Positions 24,615-35,317 of a stretch of DNA of 64,000 nucleotides are shown in pieces. This stretch comes from Amphiduros pacificus (taxonomy: Eukaryota > Annelida > Polychaeta > Phyllodocida > Hesionidae). The DNA is taken from assembly GCA_949316495.1 (NCBI GenBank), contig OX439005.1:41724682-41788681 (forward strand), in the 5' to 3' direction. The stretch's first letter is position 1; each line of letters opens with the position of its first letter. Below the pieces are notes generated by a model, which was given only the letters and a program-made list of their open reading frames with translations, was not told the DNA's origin and did not search any database. The translations under genes and the position numbers were made by a program.

Positions 24615-25535
24615 CATGATTATGATGGTGTGATGACAATAGACATAATGAATCAACCTGCTGATTATGATGGTGTAATGACAATAGACATAATGAATCA
24701 ACCTGCTGATTATGATGGTGTAATGACAATAGACATAATGAATCAACCTGCTGATTATGATGGTGCAATGACAATAGACATAATGAATCAACCTGCTGAT
24801 TATGATGGTGTTATGACAATAGACTTATTGAATCAACCTGCTGGTTATGATGGTGTAATGACAATAGACATAATGAATCAACCTGCTGATTATGATGGTG
24901 TTATGACAATAGACTTATTGAATCAACCTGCTGATTATGATGGTGTTATGACAATAGACTTATTGAATCAACCTGCTGGTTATGATGGTGTTATGACAAT
25001 AGACTTATTGAATCAACCTGCTGATTATGATGGTGTTATGACAATAGACTTATTGAATCAACCTGCTGGTTATGATGGTGTTATGACAATAGACTTATTG
25101 AATCAACCTGCTGATTATGATGGTGTAATGACAATAGACATATTGAATCAACCTGCTGGTTATGATGGTGTTATGACAATAGACTTATTGAATCAACCTG
25201 CTGATTATGATGGTGTAATGACAATAGACATATTGAATCAACCTGCTGATTATGATGGTGTAATGACAATAGACATATTGAATCAACCTGCTGATTATGA
25301 TGGTGTTATGACAATAGACTTATTGAATCAACCTGCTGGTTATGATGGTGTAATGACAATAGACTTATTGAATCAACCTGCTGATTATGATGGTGTAATG
25401 ACAATAGACATAATGAATCAACCTGCTGGTTATGATGGTGTTATGACAATAGACTTATTGAATCAACCTGCTGATTATGATGGTGTTATGACAGTAGACT
25501 TATTGAATCATCCTGCTGATTATGATGTTGTGACG
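24615..25535 (+). repeat. 45-bp minisatellite, about 20 copies, with a 416-codon open frame
   Basis: About 20 copies of a 45-bp unit (ATGACAATAGACATAATGAA then TCAACCTGCTGATTATGATGGTGT-like) with no length change. The plus frame is open from ATG 24630 to a stop at 25878-25880, giving repeats of MTIDIMNQPADYDGV plus ~100 unique residues that I do not recognise. Differences between units mostly change the amino acid (I/L, D/G), and I see no splice sites or promoter, so I treat it as an array with an incidental open frame. Adjacent D/G units alternate, hinting at a 90-bp higher-order unit. Confidence 0.9.
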
Positions 25536-27006
25536 ACAAAAGACAATTTTAAATTACCTACTAATTTTTTTGCCAAGTATGATCATATTTTGCAGAATAG
25601 AGAAACCAGTTTTCATAACCATGTAAGAACTTTCCAATCACCATGTATTCCTACTCTGCATGGCGAGGTGGAGTCACATACTATCTCTGCATCAATTGAC
25701 ATCAAATGTGGAATACTTTTTCCTCACATTTGCTTACAATTACCATACAGCTCTGCAATTTGTTGGCTTTGTTTTTCGTTGGATTTGTTTTTAGACATGG
25801 TCATGCACAATGACAGAACTGTGAACATGTACATGTCAATTTCCAATGTTCAACAAAAATTTGGAATGAATAATCTATAGTTTTGGGGGGGGGGGTGTAT
25901 GTGTGTCACTAAAGATACATATCTTAACTCCTTTATTGTTGTGCTCACTTTCCAGTCATAACAGTTGGCCATGTAACAACATGTGCAAAATATCTAACTC
26001 TGTCCTTATTGGGTGCTAAAAAGAAGCTTGTACTGGGGGTGGTGCTGGCAACCCTGGTCTATACTCGCAGAGCCAGGTATAAACCCTGGGTCTGTTAAGG
26101 AGAGTAATATATTCCAAGTGACTCATGAAAAAAAAACCTGCTGAAAATGCTAAAAATATGCAGATAAACATGCTAGTTATTAAAGAAATAGATAGGCCAC
26201 AAATATTTTAGAAGAAAAAAACAAACATCTAACTTGCTTATTGACATATTAAATCCACCAGTTATCTTCATAACATTGATTGCAGAATATTAATGGAATC
26301 TGTTATGAATATTTTATTGCCTGCTGACGTAACCTGATGATTAGCTTAACCACATTGCCCACCAATGAATAGCCTGCTGATTATTAAAACTGGATATGTT
26401 TGCATCATTATTCATTTCCTTCAATATTGTATTTCAAGTGGTGTATTAATTACAAAATGGTAAGGCCGGTGGTAACTGTGGAAGAACTCAATGATCTTTT
26501 CAATGTAACAATTTCAATTTTTGAAAAGACCAAATACAGGATCCTTTGACCACATTCATGAGCCATTTCAAGCTTGAGTAAGTTTGTAAACCACACTTGA
26601 AGCTATTGCTCTTGAGTAAATACATGTATGTGGCAACCACAGGCCTAGAGCTATGAATATTTTCTTTACTTATTACTGCTATTACCAACAATCCTCATAA
26701 ATATAGCATAAACGTTATGCCCTACAAATTCAAAACCAACTGTGAAGTGGCCTTCAGACAGATTATAGGGGTACAAAGATCCAGACTTGAATTGCTACAG
26801 GAATGTAAAATAGACCAAATCCAATACATATTGTCCATGTGAATGGAGGTCAAATCTGAAGTAATCCTTGAGATTTCAATATTCTACCACAGATTATTTC
26901 ACAATGAGGGGATTGATTTAATATATGTGTAGAATATATGAACATTGCATGAAGAACACTACATAAAGGAGTTAAAAATATATCCTGGTCAAATAACAAT
27001 GATTTT
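25536..27006. other. No gene seen; unique sequence
   Basis: It starts with the unique end of the open frame that runs out of the 45-bp array (to 25880), then a G-run at about 25886-25895 and AT-rich sequence. At 26328-26385, CCTGATGATTAGCTTAACC and AGCCTGCTGATTATT resemble the left border of the 45-bp array (24588-24620), as if the same ancestral sequence lies on both sides. Confidence 0.5.
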
Positions 27007-27105
27007 TGTCCCCTGTATTCTTTGCAGCGCGAAAAGCTGGGGACATTGAATTGAGCTGCGTCTGTCCATGTGTTTGTGCGTCCGTGGTAAATTGTGTAAT
27101 TACTG

Positions 27106-27420
27106 ACCGGACGCCGGCCGGGAAGTAACGGTTGACTTCACAGTCTGCCGGGCGCCGGGGAGTTTATCAGCAACAGTCTGAGATATGCCGTAGCTGTGGT
27201 CACATTATTGACGGGCACAGCACGGCACGTGCAAGACTGAATGGCACAGACGTCTGCAGGATATCCTAAAGAGGTCTTGATCATTGACAGATGTCTTAAA
27301 GGTGCCCAATTGTGGCCGATGATCTCCCGGTGCCCGCACGGCAATCTGAACTGCCGGCCGATTTTGTAAAAAATACCCATCGGCCGGGCATCTTTACTGA
27401 AATCGGAGCAAATGTGACTG
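27106..27420. other. GC- and CpG-rich segment inside family 2 copy 2
   Basis: About 315 bp much richer in G+C and CpG than its surroundings (GGACGCCGGCCGGG, GCCGGGCGCCGGGG). It includes a perfect 9-bp inverted repeat, CCGGCCGAT at 27354-27362 and ATCGGCCGG at 27379-27387. An 80-codon minus-strand frame (27138-27380) has no known domain. It is probably a further inserted repeat or captured host sequence. Confidence 0.55.
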
Positions 27421-27424
27421 AGGT

Positions 27425-27568
27425 ATTAGATAAAGTAAAGCTGACATTTATATACCGCTGATACCAGACAAGGTCTGCTCATAGCGGTTGATAGTAACTG
27501 GCCAAGATTCGAACCTAGAACCCCTGGATCTCAAGGCAAATACTCTACCAATTGAGCTATTTCGGCCA
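27425..27568 (-). mobile_element. Short tRNA-derived SINE with a LINE-like 3' tail
   Basis: Read on the minus strand from 27568, a tRNA-like head starts GGCCGAAATAGCTC, with A box TAGCTCAATTGG (plus 27548-27559) and B box GGTTCGAATCT (plus 27505-27515). GGCC at the head start can pair with GGCC after the B box, so the cloverleaf acceptor is partly kept. The 3' part (plus 27444-27480) matches the 3' end of the LINE at 63360-63395: GAGCAGACCT and TATATAAATGT are identical and about 31 of 37 columns agree. SINEs that share a tail with a LINE use its reverse transcriptase. Confidence 0.8.
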
Positions 27569-27962
27569 GATAGATATTGCACACATGCACTCCTGGGGAC
27601 CTTCCTCTGATCTGATTAGATAATGGCTGTGATTGGTCAATTTCTGTTGCCATGGCTTGTGTGCATGATTCAGCCACAACCGTTTTACATTTAGCTTAGA
27701 TATTGCACACATGCACTCCTGGGGACCTCCCCCCCAATCTGATTATGTTATGGCTATGATTCCTCAATAATGTTGCCATGGCAGCCATCATCCATCTGTG
27801 CGTGCACTTGTGTCTGTGTTTTTTGTTACTGTTGTTATTGTTGGATTTATTTTCCACATTTCGCACTACCCTTCTCAGACATTCCCAACCATAAACATCT
27901 ATTGTGCCCAAAGTGCAGGGGACTTAGAAATACTTTTGGAAACTTGAGTATTTAATTTGGGG

Positions 27963-28797
27963 ATAGGCAGCCAGCATTGCATGCCAGTGTCACTGACCCA
28001 GCTAGCAGGCAGTCAGCATTGCATGCCAGTGTCACTGACCCAGCTAGCAGGCAGTCAGCATTGCATGCCAGTGTCACTGACCCAGCAAGCAGGCAGTCAG
28101 CATTGCATGATGATGTCACTGACCCAGCTAGCAGGCAGTCAGCATTGCATGATGGTGTCACTGACCCAGCAAGCAGGCAGTCAGCATTACATGCCAGTGT
28201 CACTGACCCAGCTAACAGGCAGCCAGCATTGCATGATGATTTCACTGACCCAGCTAGCAGGCAGCCAGCATTACATGCCAGTGTCACTGACCCAGCTAGC
28301 AGGCAGTCAGCATTGCATGATGGTGTCACTGACCCAGCAAGCAGGCAGTCAGCATTACATGCCAGTGTCACTGACCCAGCTAGCAGGCAGTCAGCATTAC
28401 ATGCCAGTGTCACTGACCCAGCTAACAGGCAGCCAGCATTGCATGATGATGTCACTGACCCAGCTAGCAGGCAGCCAGCATTGCATGCCAGTGTCACTGA
28501 CCCAGCTAGCAGGCAGCCAGCATTGCATGATGGTGTCACTGACCCATCTAGCAGGCAGCCAGCATTGCATGATGATGTCACTGACCCAGCTAGCAGGCAG
28601 TCAGCATTGCATGTCAGTGTCACTGACCCAGCTAGCAGGCAGTCAGCATTGCACGATGGTGTCACTGACCCAGCTAGCAGACAGCCAGCATTGCATGATG
28701 GTGTCACTGACCCAGCTAGCAGGCAGCCAGCATTGCATGCCAGTGTCACTGACCCAGCTAGCAGGCAGCCAGCATTGCATGATGGTGTCACTGACCC
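27963..28797. repeat. 42-bp minisatellite, 20 copies
   Basis: Exactly 20 copies of a 42-bp unit around GTCACTGACCCAGCTAGCAG then GCAGYCAGCATTGCATG, with no length change. Two or three variant blocks (GCCAGT versus GATGGT/GATGAT; CAGTCAG versus CAGCCAG) are mixed along the array. Frames of 285-296 codons are open twice on the plus strand and once on the minus strand at the same time, so none is evidence of a gene. Confidence 0.97.
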
Positions 28798-30243
28798 TGC
28801 TAATTTCTGTCTGACTTCTGTTTCATGCAGCATTTACTCATCTTTACTTTTCTTTGTGCTCTGTTAATCACATGACAATTGCGTGACAACCAATAACAAT
28901 AAGAATGGCTGGCTCATTTATGGGACTGTTTACTTCTGATAATTTGTGACTTTGCATTTCATTCTTGGTTGAACATACTGGGGGCAATAATTATTTTGCA
29001 TAGATATGTAACCTTGTGCAAATATGTGAATTAAACTAAAAAGACAACAAAATAATATCTTGCAGTTTTTATTGACTCAATATCTACATGTATAGTTTCT
29101 CAGATTTTTTGTATGACTAGCTGCATGATGAAAATGTGAATATCATATTGAATGGCATGGATCAGCCAAATAGTTTTACTTCATATTTAGGTTCTTGCTG
29201 CCAATCATAATAAGTCTTAGTATTCGTAACCCTCTGAAATACAAAAACAGATAAATAACATGAAATACAATGACCTGGGGATATGTTTGGGCAAACAAAT
29301 ATAAAAACTTGATATGACACCATCGCACGTCAAATTAGATGCTATTGTTATAGTGCTTTCCTTTTCCAGACATTTGTTGGATTTTATTAAGAATGGAGAT
29401 ATGATTTAGATGTGGCACATAGGGTTAGTGAAATAACCAATATTTTGAAGAGCAAGCAATATTTGGATATGTACAATTGTCTTCATACCGGAGTCGTTAT
29501 TACTATTGATGGAGCAGTATATGATATGATAAAAAACTCAGCGTTATCTATCAATATGTTGGCACTTGTCCTCGAAAGGCCTGATGCAGGGTTTTGAAGT
29601 GGCGCTCAAGATAATAGGATGTTCATTACTGAATGAACTTGATGACACTTGTAGGTCTACTCTGCTTTGCACTGACAAACATCCCACGCTGGGCACGAAT
29701 TGCCAGTCTCTGTCAATTATTGATATATAGATGGGTTTGTCAGGTGTGATGGTAATGTAATCTGTACTGCAGATGTTTTGACATGATATCTGATTTTATT
29801 TCTAGTTGGGTTTATAAGATGTACCATTCTGTATTTTTCTCATTATACATCAAGCATTATATTAAGCATTTAATAATCCCACATAACCAATGAATAAGAC
29901 TATTTGTGGTCAGAACATAAAGATAAGAATATTTGATCTAACTTTAAAGTAAGATTTCTTTTGTTTAATGATTATTGAAACTCTTATTACCATACTTGCA
30001 GTTCTGTCATGCAATTTATTAATGTGTAAACATTCAAACTGTAGAGAGTATGTCTTAGTATAATTTATACCTTTTCTGGTGCATTATTGTGGAGAAATGA
30101 TGGGAAGTTGAATTTGGAGTGAATCAAGTCTGATCAAACTTTCCATGCTTTTTTCTCTTATACTACCGGATACATAAAACCAAATGGAACTTTGGAATAA
30201 GTGCAATGTTTGCTTTACTTACTATTGCATATCAAGGTTTTGT
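28798..30243. other. No gene seen; AT-rich unique sequence
   Basis: Unique AT-rich sequence; no exon, RNA gene or repeat recognised. Confidence 0.6.
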
Positions 30244-32475
30244 TACCCTCAGCCCCTGATGTAATCAGGCTGAGGGTATTGTAGTACTCCTGGCGTGGGT
30301 ATGTATGTATGTATGTATGTATGTATGTATGTCTGTATGTATGTATGTATGTATGTATGTATGTATGTCTGTAGCGAACATCCTTGTCATCGCGATAACT
30401 CAAGAACAAATGATGGCAGCTTCATGAAACTTGACACACATATGCATCTGGTGAAAACCTCGGACGAGTTCGATGGACGGCGACCTTGACCTATTTTTCA
30501 AGGTCACGGGAACAATTATGTGAAATCCCAAGAATCACAATAACTCAAGAACGAATAATGGTAGCTTTATGAGATTTGACACACATAAGTATCTGGTGAA
30601 GACCTCAGAATTTTTTCTATAAAACATGACCTTCACCTACTTTTCAAGGTCACAGGGACAATTATGTGAAATCATCTTGTCATCTCGATAACTCGAGAAC
30701 AAATGATGGCAGCTTCATGAAACTTGACACACATATGCATCTGGTGAAAACCTCGGACGAGTTCGATGGACGGCGACCTTGACCTATTTTTCAAGGTCAC
30801 AGGGACAATTATGTGAAATCCCAAGAATCACAATAACTCAAGAACGAATAATGGTAGCTTTATTAGATTTGACACACATAAGTATCTGGTGAAGACCTCA
30901 GAATTTTTTCTATGAAACATGACCTTCACCTACTTTTCAAGGTCACAGGGACAATTATGTGAAATTATCTTGTCATCGCGATAACTCGAGAACAAATGAT
31001 GGCAGCTTCATGAAACTTGACACACATATGCATCTGGTGAAAACCTCGAATGAGTTCGATGGATGGCGACCTTGACCTATTTTTCAAGGTCACGGACAAT
31101 TATGTGAAATCCCAAGAATCGCAATAACTCAAGAACGAATGATGGCAGCTTTATGAGATTTGACACACACAAGCATCTGGTGAAGACCTCAGAATTTTTT
31201 CTTTGAAACATGACCTTTACCTACTTTTCAAGGTCACAGGGATAATTATGTGAAATCATCCTTGTCATCATGATAACTCAAGAACAAATGATGGCAGCTT
31301 CATGAAACTTTACACGCATAAGCATCTGGTGAAAACCTCGGACTAGTTCGTTGGATGGCGACCTTGACCTATTTTTCAAGGTCACAGGGACAATTATGTG
31401 AAATCCCAAGAATCGCAATAACTCAAGAACGAATGATGGCAGCTTTATGAGATTTGACACACACAAGCATCTGGTGAAGACCTCAGACTTCTCTTGATGG
31501 AACATGACCTTCACCTGATTTCAAGGTCACAGGGACAATTATGTGAAATCATCCTTGTCATCGTGATAACTTAAGAACAAATGATGGCAGCTTCATGAAA
31601 CTTTACACGCATAAGCATCTGGTGAAAACCTCAGACTAGTTTGGTGGACAGCGACCTTGACCTATTTTTCAAGGTCACAGGGACAATTACGTGAAATCCC
31701 AAGAATCGCAATAACTCAAGAACGAATGATGGCAGCTTTATGAGATTTGACACACACAAGCATCTGGTGAAGACCTCAGAATATTTTCTTTGAAACATGA
31801 CCTTCACCCACTTTTCAAGGTCACAGGGATAATTATGTGAAATCATCCTTGTCATCGTGATAACTCAAGAACAAATGATGGCAGCTTCATGAAACTTTAC
31901 ACGCATAAGCATCTGGTGAAAACCTCGGACTAGTTCGGTGGACGGCGACCTTGACCTATTTTTCAAGGTCACAGGGACAATTATGTGAAATCCCAAGAAT
32001 CGCAATAACTCAAGAACGAATGATGGCAGCTTTATGAGATTTGACACACACAAGCATCTGGTGAAGACCTCAGACTTCTCTTGATGGAACATGACCTTCA
32101 CCTGATTTCAAGGTCACAGGGACAATTATGTGAAATCATCCTTGTCATCGTGATAACTTAAGAACAAATGATGGCAGCTTCATGAAAATTGACACATAAG
32201 AATCTGGGAAGACTCCACATGAGTTTGATGGACGGTGACCTTAACCTGCTTTTCAAGGTCACAGGCCCATATCAATAATTCTAGAGTAAATGATGACAGT
32301 TTCATGATACTTGACACACCTAAGCTATCAAAGGAAGTAGATTTTATGCGTTTTTTACCCCTGCATCAATTTGCCTTGGTGCAGTGACGTTTTGTTCACA
32401 AATATTGTGTGGAGCGAATGTTGTGCAATGAGTTACCAGGGCTGAGGGTTGATGCATCTCTGATGCCTATGTTTT
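30244..32475 (+). mobile_element. HINE/pearl-like element, family 1, copy 2
   Basis: Same structure and orientation as copy 1 (12847-14751): left hairpin TACCCTCAGCC/GGCTGAGGGTA at 30244-30278, a longer (TGTA)n tract at 30299-30371, about 13 full ~147-bp monomers alternating A and B, and a nearly identical right end with CCAGGGCTGAGGGTTG to about 32475. It is ~330 bp longer than copy 1, explained by one extra A+B dimer (~295 bp) and the longer microsatellite. Open minus-strand frames of 74-78 codons inside are repeat by-products. Confidence 0.82.
30299..30371. repeat. (TGTA)n microsatellite inside family 1 copy 2
   Basis: About 18 tetranucleotide units with two TCTG variants, in the same internal position as in copy 1. 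Confidence 0.95.
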
Positions 32476-33170
32476 GGAACATCATCATTTTAAATAACAA
32501 TGTGCCATCCTTACCACTTAAAATGTGAAAACTTTAAATTGTTTCCTTGTTCTCAGTGATTTATTTTCGAGTAAGGCACTCAGGTTTGAAATAGACAAAG
32601 GATGTTCTTCTGGACTACAAATAAACATGAAATTGCTACAAATTGTTCACTTTTTAGATAGATGTTTATTATTAAAGATCCTTCTACGTAAGATATCAGT
32701 TCAGACCTTCATGTTCATGGTCAGTCTTATGGCATTATATTTGATATCCATTCTTGTTATGAGTTCCTGCCAGCACACAAGGCAGGAAGGGGCTCTTTTT
32801 TCACATCATGTTGATAAAAAAAAATCCTTGCTGCACTTTTGATAAAGTAGAGTGGTAGATAGAGCTGGATGTCGACGGCCTTGTAATGCAGGGTGAATAT
32901 GGCCCACAGGATCTTTCTTCTCGGTCAGTTTGTCAATATGGCAAATGTGATACGAAGCACCTGATGTGATTTGATCCAGAAATCATGATCAAAGTTGCAT
33001 TCACCGAAAGGTTTCATCAATATCACAGGTAGATTTCCTCTTGGGATAACAGTCTTTGTCACTTTGGAAAGCTCATATTTTCAATCAAATCATACAATTC
33101 CACATATGGAAAAAAACGTGAAATACTATTTATATATCAAGGAAACAATATCATATGGTTCCAGCCATAC
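32476..33170. other. Downstream flank of the RING exon; no other gene
   Basis: On the minus strand this lies 3' of the RING stop codon and could contain its 3' UTR. An AATAAA polyadenylation signal on the minus strand lies at 32665-32670 (plus TTTATT), ~500 bp past the stop. A 105-codon plus-strand frame (32525-32842) has no recognisable features. Confidence 0.4.
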
Positions 33171-33833
33171 TCAAGTTTGACAAGATGCAAGTAGTACTAA
33201 ACATTCTGAGATTTCTCTATCCTCCAGTTTACTTGTACCATCAGAGAACAGTACTTTGTGAGAGTGATTTGCATCAAGACAACACTGTACATTGTGAGCT
33301 GCAGTATTGTTAGAAACAGTTTTGGCAGTGGTTTTCCCAAGGTCGTCACCTATTTGGTTATCTGCTGAAGTGCCTCGTGTTTGTGTTGCAGGTTTTTCAT
33401 TGTCAGTAATGATACTTCCTGCAGGATTCCATTGTCCGTTGATTTGAACGGCTTCACAGATTTTGTTTAATTCCTGCCAATCTTGGGCTGCCTTTGACCT
33501 TTGGCTGTAACATTTTAAGTCACTTGCACAAAAAGCTTTATCACCTTTGACCTTTGAACCCTGATGAAGGTCGGCATCCCTAAGGTGGGGCTTTGCTGAC
33601 ACATCTGTGGCAGTCATGTCTGTCTCACCAACACAGAGTGGGCAGGGATAGTCTGTGATAGTGTCGTTAGGATCTCGCAGCAGCAAGTCCTCTGCACAGT
33701 CCCCACACATGATATGGCTGCAAGATTCTGGACAAAGCATGTTCTCCCTGTCAAAGTCCTCATAGCAGATTAAACAGGTGTGGACACTCCCGTCGCTCGA
33801 CACTTCCGCAGCATCATTTTTGTCATCCATCAT
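33171..33833 (-). CDS. RING-finger protein (C3HC4), probable E3 ubiquitin ligase; exon or short gene
   Basis: Minus-strand frame of 220 codons starting at ATG 33831-33833. A second ATG follows directly, in a stronger Kozak context (A at -3, G at +4). Residues 20-67 form a complete C3HC4 RING: C20-x2-C23-x14-C38-x-H40-x2-C43-x2-C46-x17-C64-x2-C67, with the typical CPLC ending. RING domains of this form bind two zinc ions and recruit ubiquitin-conjugating enzymes. The remaining ~150 residues are polar and have no B-box, coiled coil, membrane segment or other domain I can see, so this may be the first coding exon of a TRIM-like protein or a short RNF-type protein ending at the stop at 33171. A T-rich tract then CAATTAG lies just upstream (33852-33853), a good splice acceptor, so a 5' non-coding exon is likely. 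It is GC-richer than its surroundings. The family member is not identified. Confidence 0.78.
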   Translation of the reverse strand: MMDDKNDAAEVSSDGSVHTCLICYEDFDRENMLCPESCSHIMCGDCAEDLLLRDPNDTITDYPCPLCVGETDMTATDVSAKPHLRDADLHQGSKVKGDKAFCASDLKCYSQRSKAAQDWQELNKICEAVQINGQWNPAGSIITDNEKPATQTRGTSADNQIGDDLGKTTAKTVSNNTAAHNVQCCLDANHSHKVLFSDGTSKLEDREISECLVLLASCQT

Positions 33834-33850
33834 GGCTCCAGACAAACTTT

Positions 33851-33875
33851 CCTAATTGAATGAGAAATAAAAAAA
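33851..33875 (-). other. Predicted 3' splice acceptor before the RING exon
   Basis: On the minus strand a T-rich tract (TTTTTTTTATTTCTCATTC) is followed by AATTAG and then the exon base G at 33851. This puts ~18 nt of 5' UTR before the first ATG in the coding exon. A possible donor CAG/GTGAAG lies further upstream near 33948, but that would leave a very short intron and is doubtful. Confidence 0.5.
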
Positions 33876-35317
33876 AGTATGTCCAGTCAGGGGCGTTATT
33901 CTGATTGATTGACCCAAGATGCCCAAAACAAGCCTGTTTTTCCTTCACCTGGCTGATCCTGCAAGGTCTGGTTCAATACTAACACTGGTCTGATAGATGT
34001 ATCTAGAGAGCGTTCAAGTCCCACGTTCCTATCACGGATCTATATCGGCCCTCTCAAGTAGGCTTGGCATATTGAGAATAAATAGAACTCTCAAGCACAC
34101 GACCTGCTTATCTGCGGCTTATCACGCCGAGACACTGCCAGGGGCATGCTGGGAAAAATAAGTTCAATTTCAACTCAAAATGCATGAAAAATAGAGCTTA
34201 TTCAATGGATCTTATGGAATCAATAAAACAGAGATTTGATGTGATTCACAAATTCAATTAAGGGAATTTTGAAGAGAATGGTTTGGCAGTGAGCAGTCAC
34301 CAGGAGCAGAGATCATGTTTGTTTTCTGTTTGATTTTATAATACCTCGTCATGCCATGTAATTGTCGAGGGCTCTAGCTTAGGATAATCAGGGATCAGCT
34401 AATGATAATCATTGATTAAGCAGAATTGATTGTCAAAATGTTTATCCTTAATTATGTACCAGACATCACACAATGATTATGTTATGCTTGTTTTGTCTTG
34501 TAGTGAGTGGGTCAATGTTTATTTTTGATTCCATTTTGTATGGATGTCAATGACAAAAATAGATCAGAAAACTGGTGACTTGGAATTTGAAATAACATTA
34601 AATGCACCATGTAGTTAGAATTAGCCATTATTGATATCATTATATCTAGTAGTGTAAGCATTATTACTAAACGCTCTGATAATTTTTAGACTTCCATAAA
34701 GTTACCTCATTCCCAAGTCAGCTTACCTTAGAACTGATATGAATATCTTCCTCAGATATAAGATATAACACCAATATGTCTAACAAGATTGAACTCCAAG
34801 CGGGTCAAGAAATATGACTTGGTGAAGTTCTGTGCTGCAGCGTTCATCCTATTATGTGCTCTGTCATACTTGCCCACTTTATTTCACTCAGATTTCATTG
34901 ATTTGATATGTATACATATTTAAACTGGTGGTTAGGCCAAGCGCCAAAATATTTTGTTGCTCATGCCAAAAAAATTGAATGTGTGTTATTTTACAAATAA
35001 TATGTGATAACATCTTATTGTTTTTCTGCTTGTATATCATAAATGGTGGTCAGGATTTGCAAGAAATATGCAAAAACAACCTTTGATTATATAAAAAGGG
35101 TAACGTTCATTTGAGAAACCAGTTTGGTTACTTGGCCTTGACATAAGCCTGTATAAGGTCAGTGCAGTATTTAGCTGTGCCAACCTGGATGATATGATCA
35201 AACTTGTTGGCCCAGACACCTGTGTTTTTTTCATGGCAGATTTGACAGATTGGGAGGGCCATTTAAATATAGATCATACCTCACAACACTTCACTGGCAG
35301 ACTTCATGCTGCTAAAC
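33876..35317. other. Upstream flank of the RING exon; no other gene
   Basis: Unique sequence. The part at about 33890-34170 is GC-richer and holds a ZNF143-like motif at 34141-34155. The remainder is AT-rich with no supported open frame. Confidence 0.5.
34141..34155 (-). promoter_or_regulatory. ZNF143/STAF-like motif, possible promoter element of the RING gene
   Basis: On the minus strand the sequence reads TTCCCAGCATGCCCC, which matches the core of the ZNF143 (SBF) promoter motif known from animal promoters. It lies ~310 bp upstream of the RING start codon and on the same strand. There is no TATA box in a fitting position that I can defend. A chance match is possible. Confidence 0.3.

Larger units (their letters stand above)
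27007..27925 (+). mobile_element. Hairpin-ended element, family 2, copy 2, with nested insertions
   Basis: Left hairpin TGTCCCC (27007-27013) with GGGGACA (27039-27045). The right end CAAAGTGCAGGGGACTTAG is at about 27909-27926. The body monomers (TAGATATTGCACACATGCAC, CTCCTGGGGACC, GTTGCCATGG) match copy 1 at 6336-6717. Between about 27105 and 27568 the element is interrupted by a GC-rich segment and a SINE, and about 40 bp of body seen in copy 1 are absent there. It is non-coding. Confidence 0.7.

Noticed and set aside
27480-27568. Functional tRNA gene on the minus strand
   Set aside because: The anticodon stem does not pair and the acceptor is imperfect; the attached LINE-like tail makes it a SINE head.
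27957-28867. Open frames of 285-296 codons on both strands
   Set aside because: Three frames are open at once because a 42-bp unit without stops is repeated 20 times; a real gene would keep one.
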